From Aldehydirespirator sp965203635 (GTDB lineage Bacteria; Actinomycetota; Acidimicrobiia; Acidimicrobiales; Aldehydirespiratoraceae): a DNA stretch of 64,000 nt. A program made the translations under genes and the position numbers. The stretch covers positions 2,914,001 through 2,978,000 of the forward strand of contig OZ241903.1 of NCBI GenBank assembly GCA_965203635.1. The letters run 5' to 3'. The first letter of the stretch is position 1. Every line of letters starts with the position of its first letter. This document shows positions 17,336 through 25,149 of the stretch, piece after piece. The notes beneath the pieces are model-generated. The model ran no database searches, was not told the origin of the DNA, and saw only the letters and a program-made list of their open reading frames with translations.

Positions 17336-17946
17336 CCCGGGAGCTGGGCCCGCACCGGCCCGATCCATTCGGCGATCAGCTCGGGGGCCCGCACCCGCCA
17401 CTCCTCCTCGGTGATGGCGAAGCGGTGATGGTCCTCCCACACCCCGTTTATCTCGACGTAGCGCTCGGCCAGCCCCTCGTACCGCAGCCCGAGCTTCTCG
17501 ACCACCCGAAGGCTGGCCGAGTTGCGGGGCACGATGGACACCTGCAGCCGGTGCAGCCGCAGCTCCTCGAAGGCGAAGCGGGTGGCCACCACCAGCGCCT
17601 CCGGTGTGTAGCCGTTGCCGCCGACGGCCTCGTCGATCCAGTAGCCGACATAGCATGACTGGAACGGGCCCCGCTGGATGGACGACAGGTTCATCTCGCC
17701 CCGGAAGTGCCCGTCGACGAACACGCCGAACCCGTATCCGGTCCCCTGCTGCCGCTCCCGCCGGCGGGCCGAGCAGCGCTCGCTGAACGCCTTGGGGTCC
17801 TCGGCGGTGTCGGGCCGGCCCGGTATGGGCCGCGGCTCCCACTGCTTCAGACGGGCCCGGTTGCGCCGTCGGACCTCCCGCCAAGCGCCGAAATCATCCC
17901 GCGTCAACGGCCGCAGCAGCACTCGCCGCCCCAGCAGAGTACTCAC
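17332..17946 (-). CDS. GNAT acetyltransferase, RimJ/RimL type
   Basis: 204 residues. It begins RRVLLRPLTRDDF, typical of the RimJ/RimL branch that acetylates N-terminal amines of ribosomal or other proteins. YVGYWIDEAVGGNGYTPEA carries the acetyl-CoA loop, and NSASLRVVEKLGLRYEG is the conserved C-terminal motif. The GTG at 17946 is preceded by TAGAGT at 8 bp; that hexamer overlaps the stop of the upstream ppx gene, so a leaderless start inside the operon is likely. The target is unknown. Confidence 0.85.
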   Translation of the reverse strand: MSTLLGRRVLLRPLTRDDFGAWREVRRRNRARLKQWEPRPIPGRPDTAEDPKAFSERCSARRRERQQGTGYGFGVFVDGHFRGEMNLSSIQRGPFQSCYVGYWIDEAVGGNGYTPEALVVATRFAFEELRLHRLQVSIVPRNSASLRVVEKLGLRYEGLAERYVEINGVWEDHHRFAITEEEWRVRAPELIAEWIGPVRAQLPG

Positions 17947-17957
17947 GTCCGGGCACT

Positions 17958-18890
17958 CTAGCCGTGCTGTTGGGCCTCTAGAAGTCCGAGCGCCAAGCCG
18001 TCGAGCAGGTCCGACTCCGACACCAGGCACTCTTCGAAGTCGAAGTACCGCATGATCCTCACCAGGATGCAGACTCCGGCCACGATCACATCGGCCCGGC
18101 CGGGGTGCAGCCCGGGATTGTGGACCCGGTCGGCGAGCGTCTCGGTGGCCAGGGTGCGGAAGACGTCCTCAGCCGCTTCCTTGGAGAGCCTGAAGTGATG
18201 GACCCGGTCCCGGTCATAGGTCGCCAGGCCCAACTCCACCGCCGCCACGGTTGTGATAGTCCCGGCCACACCGACCAGCCGGCAGGGCCCGGCAACGGCG
18301 GGGATGGCCCGCACCGCGTCGTCGAGGTGCAGTTCGGTGACCGACAGGCACGCCGCGAGCTCCTCGGGCTGCGGCGGGTCATGGTGGACGTACTTCTCCG
18401 TGAGCCGCACACTGCCAATGTCTAGAGACAGCGCATCGGTGCAGTGACGCTCACCGAAGGACAGCTCCGTGGACCCGCCGCCGATGTCGACCACCAGGAA
18501 GGGGCCCTCGGCCGGGTCCAGTTCGCTGACCGCGCCGCGGAAGGCCGTCTCGGCCTCCTCGCGTCCCGACAGGACCTCCGGCGCCGCTCCGAGGATCGCC
18601 TCGGCGGGTTCCAGGAAGTCCGACCGGTTGGCGGCGTCGCGCACCGCTGAGGTCGCGATGACCCTGACCGCCGTCGGGCTGTGGGCGTCGATGGCCTGCC
18701 GGTACTCCCTCAGGCAGTCCAGGGTGCGCTGCACCGCGGAGGGATCGAGGCGGCCGGACCCGTCCACGCCCCGACCCAGGCGGGTTATCTCCGAGCGCCT
18801 GACTTGGACGCTGGACTTCCGGCCGCCGGTGATGAGCAGGCGGGTGGTGTTGGTGCCGCAATCCACCACCGCCACCGGGCCGGAGGTCAC
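17958..18890 (-). CDS. Ppx/GppA-family exopolyphosphatase
   Basis: 310 residues of the ASKHA phosphatase fold. VDCGTNTTRLLI is the first phosphate loop, ATSAVRDA the middle motif and VVDIGGGSTE the second phosphate loop. Members hydrolyse polyphosphate or pppGpp; the short single-module form here resembles actinobacterial Ppx1/Ppx2. GTG 18890 overlaps the DUF501 stop (GTGA) and has GGAGGG upstream. DUF501-ppx is a common actinobacterial pair, so coupling is expected. Confidence 0.9.
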   Translation of the reverse strand: MTSGPVAVVDCGTNTTRLLITGGRKSSVQVRRSEITRLGRGVDGSGRLDPSAVQRTLDCLREYRQAIDAHSPTAVRVIATSAVRDAANRSDFLEPAEAILGAAPEVLSGREEAETAFRGAVSELDPAEGPFLVVDIGGGSTELSFGERHCTDALSLDIGSVRLTEKYVHHDPPQPEELAACLSVTELHLDDAVRAIPAVAGPCRLVGVAGTITTVAAVELGLATYDRDRVHHFRLSKEAAEDVFRTLATETLADRVHNPGLHPGRADVIVAGVCILVRIMRYFDFEECLVSESDLLDGLALGLLEAQQHG

Positions 18891-19387
18891 TTCGCCCTCC
18901 GCAGGGGCACGGCCGCGGCCGGTCCGAGGCGCTCCGCCACCCAGCGTCCGACCGGATCGTCGCCGCCGGCCAGATGCCAGGCGTAGTGGGCGTGGAGGCA
19001 CTTGACGCCGCGGCGGGTACCGCCCACACCGGCCGAGGGTCTGGGCCCCGTATGGCCTGCGGGGATGGCGGCGTCGCGCTCGGCGGCGTAGCGAGCGTGG
19101 GCCTCAGCCAGTTCGCCGCCGTCGACGGCGGCCTCCGCGGCCCGCACCCCGCCCTCGGACTCCAGACGCCCGACCAGCCGGCGCAGGTCCTCCTCGACGA
19201 GCCAGTAGCGGGTGGGCATGGGCCGGCCGTCGTGAAGGATGGGTGCGTTGCGTATTACCGCCGGGTCGCCCGAGGGGTTGCGCACCACCACCTCGAAGTC
19301 CCCCGCAGGCTCGCGGCCCAGAAGTTGGGCAACCCGAGTGACATCGTCCTGGCTGCAGCCCGGCACCGCGCCGGCCGGCGCCGACAT
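18887..19387 (-). CDS. DUF501 protein
   Basis: 166 residues with ATG at 19387; GTG 19417 would add ten. DUF501 members are actinobacterial proteins of unknown function, normally encoded before ppx, as here. Visible features are QLLGREPAGDFEVVVRNPSGDPAVIRNAP at the start in shorter form, PTRYWLVEE, and GTRRGVKCLHAHYAWHLAGG near the end, with Cys and His that could bind metal. The stop overlaps the ppx GTG. Its upstream neighbour coxG ends 52 bp before the chosen start. Confidence 0.8.
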   Translation of the reverse strand: MSAPAGAVPGCSQDDVTRVAQLLGREPAGDFEVVVRNPSGDPAVIRNAPILHDGRPMPTRYWLVEEDLRRLVGRLESEGGVRAAEAAVDGGELAEAHARYAAERDAAIPAGHTGPRPSAGVGGTRRGVKCLHAHYAWHLAGGDDPVGRWVAERLGPAAAVPLRRAK

Positions 19388-19439
19388 CCGAGCGGCGTGG
19401 TCGGGCCCGGCCGTCACGGCTGGCGAGCGGTCACCGGTG

Positions 19440-20105
19440 TCAGGAAGCGACGGCGATGATGACCACGATCACGATCAGGATGATCGCGAGGATCACCGGC
19501 AGGAGGCGCTTCAGCACCGGGGCCCCGGCCACGTCCAGCAGGTCCACGGCCTCAACCTCAGCGGCGGGCTCCGGGGCGGCAGCCTCATCCCCGGCATCCT
19601 GGCCGGAATCAGCGTCCTCGGCTTCCGCGTCCGGCGCAGCCGGAGCCTCGGTGGCCACGTCGGCGGCAACCAACTCAGCGAGATTGTCGGCGAACTGCCC
19701 CATCAGCTTGCGGCTCACGTCGGCCAGCACGCCCCGGCCGAACTGCGCGACCTTGCCCGTGATCGTCAGGTCGGTGTGGACGCTCACCCTCGTGGACGTC
19801 TCGGTCAGGGCCTCGAGCGCCACGGTGATCTCAGCCGAGGCGTTCCCCGCGCCGCGGGTGTCGCGCCCGCTGGCCGACATCAGCAGCCGGTGGGCGGCGT
19901 CGTCGCGCTCGGTGAACGAGGCCTTCCCCTTGTACTGGGAGGTGATCGGTCCGACCTTGACCTTGACCAGGCCCTCGTGGACATCGCCGTCGCTGCCGGT
20001 GAGCTGCGCTCCCGGCAGGCACGGCGCGATCCGTTCCACATCGGTGAGGACCCCCCACACGGCGCCGATGGGATGGGCTACCTCGAAAGAGTCGTTCAGT
20101 TCCAT
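19440..20105 (-). CDS. coxG: CoxG-like SRPBCC protein with C-terminal membrane anchor
   Basis: 221 residues. Residues 1-145 form an SRPBCC lipid-binding-type fold beginning MELNDSFEVAHPIGAVWGVL, the CoxG (CO dehydrogenase subunit G) pattern. A Glu/Ala-rich linker (about 150-195) follows, then a single hydrophobic helix (about 198-221) that would anchor it in the membrane. In Oligotropha, CoxG helps recruit CO dehydrogenase to the membrane. The start ATG overlaps the end of the MobA-like gene, so the two are coupled. Confidence 0.85.
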   Translation of the reverse strand: MELNDSFEVAHPIGAVWGVLTDVERIAPCLPGAQLTGSDGDVHEGLVKVKVGPITSQYKGKASFTERDDAAHRLLMSASGRDTRGAGNASAEITVALEALTETSTRVSVHTDLTITGKVAQFGRGVLADVSRKLMGQFADNLAELVAADVATEAPAAPDAEAEDADSGQDAGDEAAAPEPAAEVEAVDLLDVAGAPVLKRLLPVILAIILIVIVVIIAVAS

Positions 20106-20683
20106 TTTCGGAGGTCCTCCAGCGTGTCGATGTCGTCGGGATTCCCCTCGCAGGGTATCGCCCGCACCAGCTCCGGTCTGCGACGCATCAGCACCCGGCC
20201 GCCCTCGTCGCCGGTCAGGGGCAGGTGGCTCCACAGCGCGGCACCGATCCGGACCGGGGGACGGCGGGCGCCGTCGAAGTCGGCCACCGCCAGGTCACAG
20301 TCGGCGGCGGCCACCGCGGCCCAGGCCTCCGCGGGCACTCCGGGCTGGTCACCGCACCCGAACACCACCGCCCGATGGCCCCGCGACCCCGCGTAGCTCA
20401 CCGCGGCGGCCAGCGAGGTGGCCTGACCCTGCTCCCAGGCCTCGTTGTGCAGCACCGTCACCTCTTCGGGCAGCACCTCCAGCAGGTCGACGGCCCCCAT
20501 CACCACGATGGTCTCGTCGAGGTCGGCGGCCAGGGCCGAGTCCACCGCACGGCGCACCAGCGGCGCGCCGCCCACCTCGCACAGCAGCTTGTGGCGCTCC
20601 CCCTCGAAGCGTTCGCCGGCCCCCGCAGCCAGCACGACCGCGGCCACCCCTAGGCGGCGCTCCTCGTGATGATCCTCGGTCAC
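20096..20683 (-). CDS. MobA-like molybdenum cofactor nucleotidyltransferase
   Basis: 195 residues with the NTP-transferase start VAAVVLAAGAGERF and a GDQPG metal-binding Asp motif near 110. Members attach CMP or GMP to molybdopterin (MocA/MobA), which fits the surrounding cox/xdhC genes; CoxI-like is a possible name. GTG 20683 is used; an in-frame GTG at 20725 would add 14 residues. A TAGTGT hexamer at 20785-20790 could be the promoter. The stop overlaps coxG by ten bases. Confidence 0.8.
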   Translation of the reverse strand: MTEDHHEERRLGVAAVVLAAGAGERFEGERHKLLCEVGGAPLVRRAVDSALAADLDETIVVMGAVDLLEVLPEEVTVLHNEAWEQGQATSLAAAVSYAGSRGHRAVVFGCGDQPGVPAEAWAAVAAADCDLAVADFDGARRPPVRIGAALWSHLPLTGDEGGRVLMRRRPELVRAIPCEGNPDDIDTLEDLRKWN

Positions 20684-20802
20684 CGCCCCAGTCTGCCCGT
20701 TGCCGGCACAACTAGGACCCTTCACAACGCCCGAGTCCGAGCCAGTGACACCGCCGCCGGTTGCGCGACGTAGCGAGTGAAGTTACACTAGATATCACGC
20801 AA

Positions 20803-20860
20803 GTGCCGGAGCGCCGCCCCTACCGGTCTCCAAACGGTGTGGGGGGTGGCACTCCGGTGC
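20803..20860. other. Long nested hairpin between xdhC and the MobA-like gene
   Basis: The outer arms (20803-20815 and 20848-20860) pair about 11 of 13 bases around CCGGAG. Inside them CCCC pairs with GGGG, and ACCG pairs with CGGT around an 8-9 base loop. The element could be a terminator for xdhC, a processing site or a structured leader for the MobA-like gene. No U-tract follows on either strand. A CACAC-AAC-GTGTG repeat lies nearby at about 20888-20900. Confidence 0.55.
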
Positions 20861-20921
20861 TTCGCGTCGTTACATGAATTCTTGCGCCACACAACGTGTG
20901 ACGGGCCGCAGTTCGGCCGGA

Positions 20922-22037
20922 TCAGTCGTGGATGGGGCCGGTGGTGGCTGATAGGGCCCGAGCCCGGCGTCCGGTGCGCAGCGAGATGATCTCGGAGACG
21001 ATGGAGACCGCGGTCTCCTCGGGGGTGGCCGCGCCGATGTCGAGGCCGATGGGCGAGCGGAGACGAGCCAGCTGCTCGTCGGTCACCCCGGCCTCGATCA
21101 GCCGGCCGGTGCGGTCGTCGTGGGTGCGGCGGCTGCCCATCACCCCGATGTAGCCGACGTCGGTGGCCAGAGCCGAGGTGATGGCGGGCACATCGAACTT
21201 GGCGTCGTGGGTGAGCACGCACACCGCGTCACGCAGGTCCAGCTGCTCCCCCACCTCATCGAGCAGCCGGTCGGGCCATGAGACCACCACCTCGTCGGCC
21301 ATCGGGAACCGCTTGGAGGTGGCGAACACCGACCGGGCGTCGCATACCGTGACCCGGTAGCCGAGCACCTTGGCCACACTGGCCAGGGCGGAGGTGAAGT
21401 CGACCGCGCCGAAGATCAGCATCCGGGGCGGCGGGGCGAACGACTCCACGAACACGGCCACCTCCTCGCCGCAGATCTCGCCCTGCTCGGAGTATTCGCC
21501 CTGCTCTGAGTAGCGGCGCAGGCCTGAACGGCCCGCGACCAGCTCGCCGCGGGCGTCGCGCTGCACGGCCCGGTCGAGACCCGGTTTGCCCAGCGAGCCG
21601 ACCGTCTCCAGACCCTCCGGGCGCACCAGCATCTTGGCACCCGTTCCGGGGCCCTCGACCACGGTGGCCAGCGCGGCCGGGGACTCGGCGGCTAGATCCG
21701 AGCTCAGCTCGTCGTGGATCGGGCCCCAGTCCAGAGGCTCCAAGAACAGATGGATGGTCCCCCCGCAGGTGAGCCCGACCGCGAAGGCCTCGTCGTCGCT
21801 GTAGCCGAAGGTGACGATGCGCCGGTCGCCGGTAGCGATCACCTCGAGGGACTCGGTGACTACCGCGCCCTCCACGCAACCGCCGGATACTGAGCCGACG
21901 ACCTCGGCCTCAGCGGTGACGGCCATTGCCGCGCCCGGAGCGCGCGGGCCGGACCCTTCGAGGTCGACGACCCGGGCCACTGCGGCCTGCTCCCCGCCGG
22001 ACCGCCAGCGGTCCAGGTCGGCGAGGATCTCTTTCAT
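20922..22037 (-). CDS. XdhC/CoxF-family molybdenum hydroxylase maturation factor
   Basis: 371 residues. The N-terminal XdhC domain shows GSGPRAPGAAMAV, SVSGGCVEGAVV and LTCGGTIHLFLEP; the C-terminal Rossmann domain has MLIFGAVDFTSALA and YIGVMGSRRTH. Family members bind Mo cofactor and help insert the sulfurated form into xanthine or CO dehydrogenases. Residues near 180-191 are a perfect YSEQGE duplication from an 18-bp repeat at 21478-21513. A GGGG ribosome site precedes the ATG. It lies 13 bp after coxE. Confidence 0.9.
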   Translation of the reverse strand: MKEILADLDRWRSGGEQAAVARVVDLEGSGPRAPGAAMAVTAEAEVVGSVSGGCVEGAVVTESLEVIATGDRRIVTFGYSDDEAFAVGLTCGGTIHLFLEPLDWGPIHDELSSDLAAESPAALATVVEGPGTGAKMLVRPEGLETVGSLGKPGLDRAVQRDARGELVAGRSGLRRYSEQGEYSEQGEICGEEVAVFVESFAPPPRMLIFGAVDFTSALASVAKVLGYRVTVCDARSVFATSKRFPMADEVVVSWPDRLLDEVGEQLDLRDAVCVLTHDAKFDVPAITSALATDVGYIGVMGSRRTHDDRTGRLIEAGVTDEQLARLRSPIGLDIGAATPEETAVSIVSEIISLRTGRRARALSATTGPIHD

Positions 22038-22050
22038 TTCCGGATCCCCT

Positions 22051-23283
22051 TCACTGTCCCGCTCCCACGGCTACCGGAGCCGGGCCCTCGTCCGCGGCGT
22101 ACGGCCGCGGCCCCCGCGAGCGGTGACCGGTATCAGTGAGCACGAGGTCGGCCAGCCGCTCCAGCGACTCCAGGTTGTGCCCCTCCACGAAGTCGTCGAC
22201 GTACGGCAGGGCGGCCGCCATCCCCCGGGCCAGCGGGGCGTATCCGGGCGACGCCTTGAGGGGGTTGACCCACACCAGGCGGTTGGCGACCCGGCGGAGG
22301 CGCTGCATCTGCTCGGACATCTCGGCCGGCTCGCCCCGGTCCCAGCCGTCGGAGAGGATCACCACCACCGCGCCGCGGGCCATGCCCCGGCATCCCCACT
22401 CGTCGTTGAACGCCCGCAGACCCGATCCGAGGCGGGTCCCGCCGCTCCAGTCGGGCACCGCGGCCGACGCGGCCCGCATGGCCCGGTCCGGGTCGCGCGA
22501 CGACAGCTCCCGGGTGAGCCGGGTTAGCCGGGTGCCGAGCGCGAAGGCCTCGACCCGGCTGCGGCCCGCGACCGCGGCATGGACCAGGCGCAGCAGAGCC
22601 CGGGCGTAGCGCTCCATCGACCCGGACACGTCCAGCAGCAGCACCAGGCGCCTGGGCCGTCGACCGCTCATGCGACGGTGCATGCGCATGGGCTCTCCCC
22701 CCGAGCGCATGGCGACCCGGACCGTCCGCCGCACGTCCAGACGGCCCCGGCACGACCGTGTCGTCTCCAGACGGCGGCTGGGCCGAGTCGGGCCGCGGAA
22801 CCTCAGCCGCTCCATCAGCCGGCGGGCCTCCTCCAGCTCATCGTCGGTGTAGTCGGCGAAGTCCTTGGTGGCGAGGGTCTCGGTGGCGCTGTAGCGAACG
22901 GTGATCACATCGGAGTCGCGACCGGGCTCCTCCTCTTCGGAGGCGGCGTCGCCGGCGTCGTCGACCTGCAGGACCACCGGGACGCTCACCGCGGTGGTGG
23001 GCGAGACCGTGCCCAGGGGCCTGCCCAGCCAGTAGGCCCCGAAGACGGCGTCGTACACCCCGACGTCCTCGAAGCGGTGAACCAGCGCGCACCGGCCGGC
23101 CCAGTACAGCGACTCGCGGCTGGTGACATCGCAGACCGACAGCGCTTCCGAGTAGAGCAGCGCGGAGGTGAGCGAGACCTCGAGACCGGCCCGGCGCAGC
23201 GCGCCGGCGAACCCGACGGCCACGTCGATCGGATCGGAGCCGCTGTGGCCCGGCTCCCGGACCAAGTCGCTCTGCCGGCTCAT
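22051..23283 (-). CDS. coxE: CoxE-like VWA domain protein
   Basis: 410 residues. An N-terminal helical region with an acidic stretch (about 110-125) leads to a VWA domain whose MIDAS reads LLLDVSGSM, with later conserved Thr and Asp (SGGTRLG, LSDGWDRG). With the MoxR ATPase CoxD it forms a chaperone pair needed to finish the CO dehydrogenase active site. ATGA overlap at 23280-23283 couples it to coxD. Confidence 0.9.
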   Translation of the reverse strand: MSRQSDLVREPGHSGSDPIDVAVGFAGALRRAGLEVSLTSALLYSEALSVCDVTSRESLYWAGRCALVHRFEDVGVYDAVFGAYWLGRPLGTVSPTTAVSVPVVLQVDDAGDAASEEEEPGRDSDVITVRYSATETLATKDFADYTDDELEEARRLMERLRFRGPTRPSRRLETTRSCRGRLDVRRTVRVAMRSGGEPMRMHRRMSGRRPRRLVLLLDVSGSMERYARALLRLVHAAVAGRSRVEAFALGTRLTRLTRELSSRDPDRAMRAASAAVPDWSGGTRLGSGLRAFNDEWGCRGMARGAVVVILSDGWDRGEPAEMSEQMQRLRRVANRLVWVNPLKASPGYAPLARGMAAALPYVDDFVEGHNLESLERLADLVLTDTGHRSRGPRPYAADEGPAPVAVGAGQ

Positions 23284-24209
23284 GTGCTGTGGGCGGCTGC
23301 AGCCTCGTTCACGATGGCAGCCAGGTCGTGCTCGATGACCCGGTCGCGGTCCTCGCGGTACTTCAGCAGGGCGCCCAGTGTGGCGGACGCGTTGGCCAGA
23401 TCGAGCTTGGCTCCGCCGAGGAGGCTCAGGGCGCGGGCCCAGTCGATGGTCTCGGCCACTCCGGGCGGCTTGTAGAGGCCGACGTCGCGGATGGCGGCCG
23501 CGGCGTTGGCCACCTCCCGCGCCAGCGTGTCGGCCACCTCCGGTGCCCGCAGCCGGATGATCTCCGCCTCACGCTGCGCGCCGGGATGCGACACCCAGTG
23601 GTACAGGCAGCGCCGCTTGAGGGCGTCGTGCACATCGCGGGTGCGGTTGGAGGTGATGACCACCACCGGCGGATCGACCGCCGCGAAGGTGCCTACCTCG
23701 GGAATGGTTATCGAGTAGTCCGACAGAACCTCGAGCAGGAAGGCCTCGAACTCGTCGTCGGAGCGGTCGACCTCGTCGACGAGCAGCACTGGGGGCGGGC
23801 CGTCGCCGGCCTCGATCGCCTCCAGCAGAGGCCTTCGCACCAGGAAGCGCTCGCTGTAGAGCTCGTCGGCCAGGCTGGCCTCGTCGGCGCCCTGGGCCCG
23901 CCCGGTGGCCTCCATCGTCCGGAGGTGCATCAGCTGGCGGGCGTAGTCCCACTCGTAGACGGCCTGGGCGGCGTCGATTCCCTCGTAGCACTGCAGCCGG
24001 ATGAGCCGCCCGCCGCCCCAGTCGGCGATCACCTTGGCCACCTCGGTCTTGCCCACGCCGGGCTCGCCCTCCAGGAGCAGCGGGCGGCGCAGGCGCAGCG
24101 CCAGGTAGACGGCGGTGGCCAGCGCCTCGTCGGGCAGGTAGGCGTTGTCCCGGAGTCCCTGCCATACGTCTTCGACGCACGACACGGAGCGCAGATCGGC
24201 GGCTGCCAT
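23280..24209 (-). CDS. coxD: CoxD-like MoxR-family AAA+ ATPase
   Basis: 309 residues. Walker A is GEPGVGKTE, Walker B is LLVDEVDRSDDE, and the CoxD-typical CYEGIDAAQAVYEWDYARQL lies between. In CO oxidisers CoxD partially unfolds apo-enzyme so that the CuSMo site can be built. The ATG at 24209 is chosen over a longer frame because TATGCT (24218-24223) ends 8 bp before it, giving a leaderless mRNA. It is first of coxD-coxE-xdhC, and probably on through the MobA-like gene and coxG. Confidence 0.9.
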   Translation of the reverse strand: MAAADLRSVSCVEDVWQGLRDNAYLPDEALATAVYLALRLRRPLLLEGEPGVGKTEVAKVIADWGGGRLIRLQCYEGIDAAQAVYEWDYARQLMHLRTMEATGRAQGADEASLADELYSERFLVRRPLLEAIEAGDGPPPVLLVDEVDRSDDEFEAFLLEVLSDYSITIPEVGTFAAVDPPVVVITSNRTRDVHDALKRRCLYHWVSHPGAQREAEIIRLRAPEVADTLAREVANAAAAIRDVGLYKPPGVAETIDWARALSLLGGAKLDLANASATLGALLKYREDRDRVIEHDLAAIVNEAAAAHST

Positions 24210-24282
24210 CGGAGGTGAGCATATTCCCGTGGCTCCCCATATCACGAAGTAGGGGCCGAATCGGTCGCCGCTCGCGGCGGCG

Positions 24283-24687
24283 CTATGGGACGAAGTAGGG
24301 GGCCAGGGCCTCGGCCAAGTCGGCCGGAGCCCGCACCGGCTTGCCGTCATTGTCGGTGATGGCGGCCCTCAGCTCCTGGCGAGCCACCACCTCGCCGTCG
24401 CGCACCAGACGCTGGCGCCACGTCGACGAGGCCCTCCGCAGCTCCACGACCTCCGTCTCGACCGTCACCGTGTCGCCGGCGTGCACCGGACGGTCGAACG
24501 AGGTGTTGATGCGGTTGACCACGAACCGGTATCCCCGGGCCGCGAACGACTCCAGGTCCATCCCGACCTGCTCCAGCAGCTCCACCCGTCCGGTCTCGAA
24601 GAACTGGATGTAGCCGGAGTGGTTGAGATGCCCGTACGGATCGAGTTCGTAGAAGCGGACCTTGACGTCGAAGCGATGCGCCGGCAT
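24283..24687 (-). CDS. Acyl-CoA thioesterase, 4HBT/YbgC-like hotdog
   Basis: 134-residue hotdog-fold protein. VRFYELDPYGHLNHSGYIQFFE holds the conserved Asp16 nucleophile position and the DxxGHxNxxxY pattern of YbgC/FadM thioesterases, which hydrolyse acyl-CoA. TAGCCT (24697-24702) ends nine bases before the ATG, so the gene is probably a leaderless unit. The same CCCGTCAGGCTAG (24691-24703) recurs at 24783-24795 over the stop of ftsB. Confidence 0.85.
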   Translation of the reverse strand: MPAHRFDVKVRFYELDPYGHLNHSGYIQFFETGRVELLEQVGMDLESFAARGYRFVVNRINTSFDRPVHAGDTVTVETEVVELRRASSTWRQRLVRDGEVVARQELRAAITDNDGKPVRAPADLAEALAPYFVP

Positions 24688-24791
24688 GGACCCGTCAGGC
24701 TAGTGCTGTGTCTCCGAAATGGCTGGGGCGGCGCAGGAGGTCGAAGCCCACTTCCGCAGCAGACCCAGGTGCCCCACCAAACCCCGTCAGG

Positions 24792-25115
24792 CTAGGGATC
24801 CTGTGGCTGCGACACGCAGCCTTCGAGGCCCATCACGGCGTAGACCTCGGTGCCGGGCTCGACATAGGGACCGAAGCACAGCGCCTCGCGCCGCACCCCG
24901 TCATCGCTGGTCCGCCTGGCTACCTCGGCTTCGAGCTCGGCGATGCGGACGTCGAGCTCGGTCGCGAGGCTCTCAGCCTCGCGCTGCTGGGTGTTCTGGT
25001 CCATCCAGGTTCGCATCGACGACGCCCCCAGCAGCAAGGCCGCGGCCACCATGGCCATCACCAGACCCACCAGCAGCAAGCGGTGCCACCAGGCCGACTT
25101 CACCGCGACCTTCAT
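24792..25115 (-). CDS. FtsB/DivIC-family septum formation protein
   Basis: 107 residues: short basic N-terminus, one membrane helix (about 11-32, LLLVGLVMAMVAAALLLGA) and a coiled coil (about 40-72, ESLATELDVRIAELEAEV in part). This is the DivIC/FtsB plan, a bitopic divisome scaffold partner of FtsL. The C-terminal tail has two Cys. Position directly after eno is the standard actinobacterial place. ATG 25115 avoids overlap with eno; GTG 25121 is also possible. Confidence 0.8.
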   Translation of the reverse strand: MKVAVKSAWWHRLLLVGLVMAMVAAALLLGASSMRTWMDQNTQQREAESLATELDVRIAELEAEVARRTSDDGVRREALCFGPYVEPGTEVYAVMGLEGCVSQPQDP

Positions 25116-25149
25116 CGCCACACCCCGCACGACCGCCGGGCCGGCATCC

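Noticed and set aside
24691..24795. Attachment-site-like direct repeats (CCCGTCAGGCTAG twice, 92 bp apart)
   Set aside because: No integrase or tRNA is adjacent and the repeat includes the thioesterase -10 and the ftsB stop, so a local duplication is simpler.
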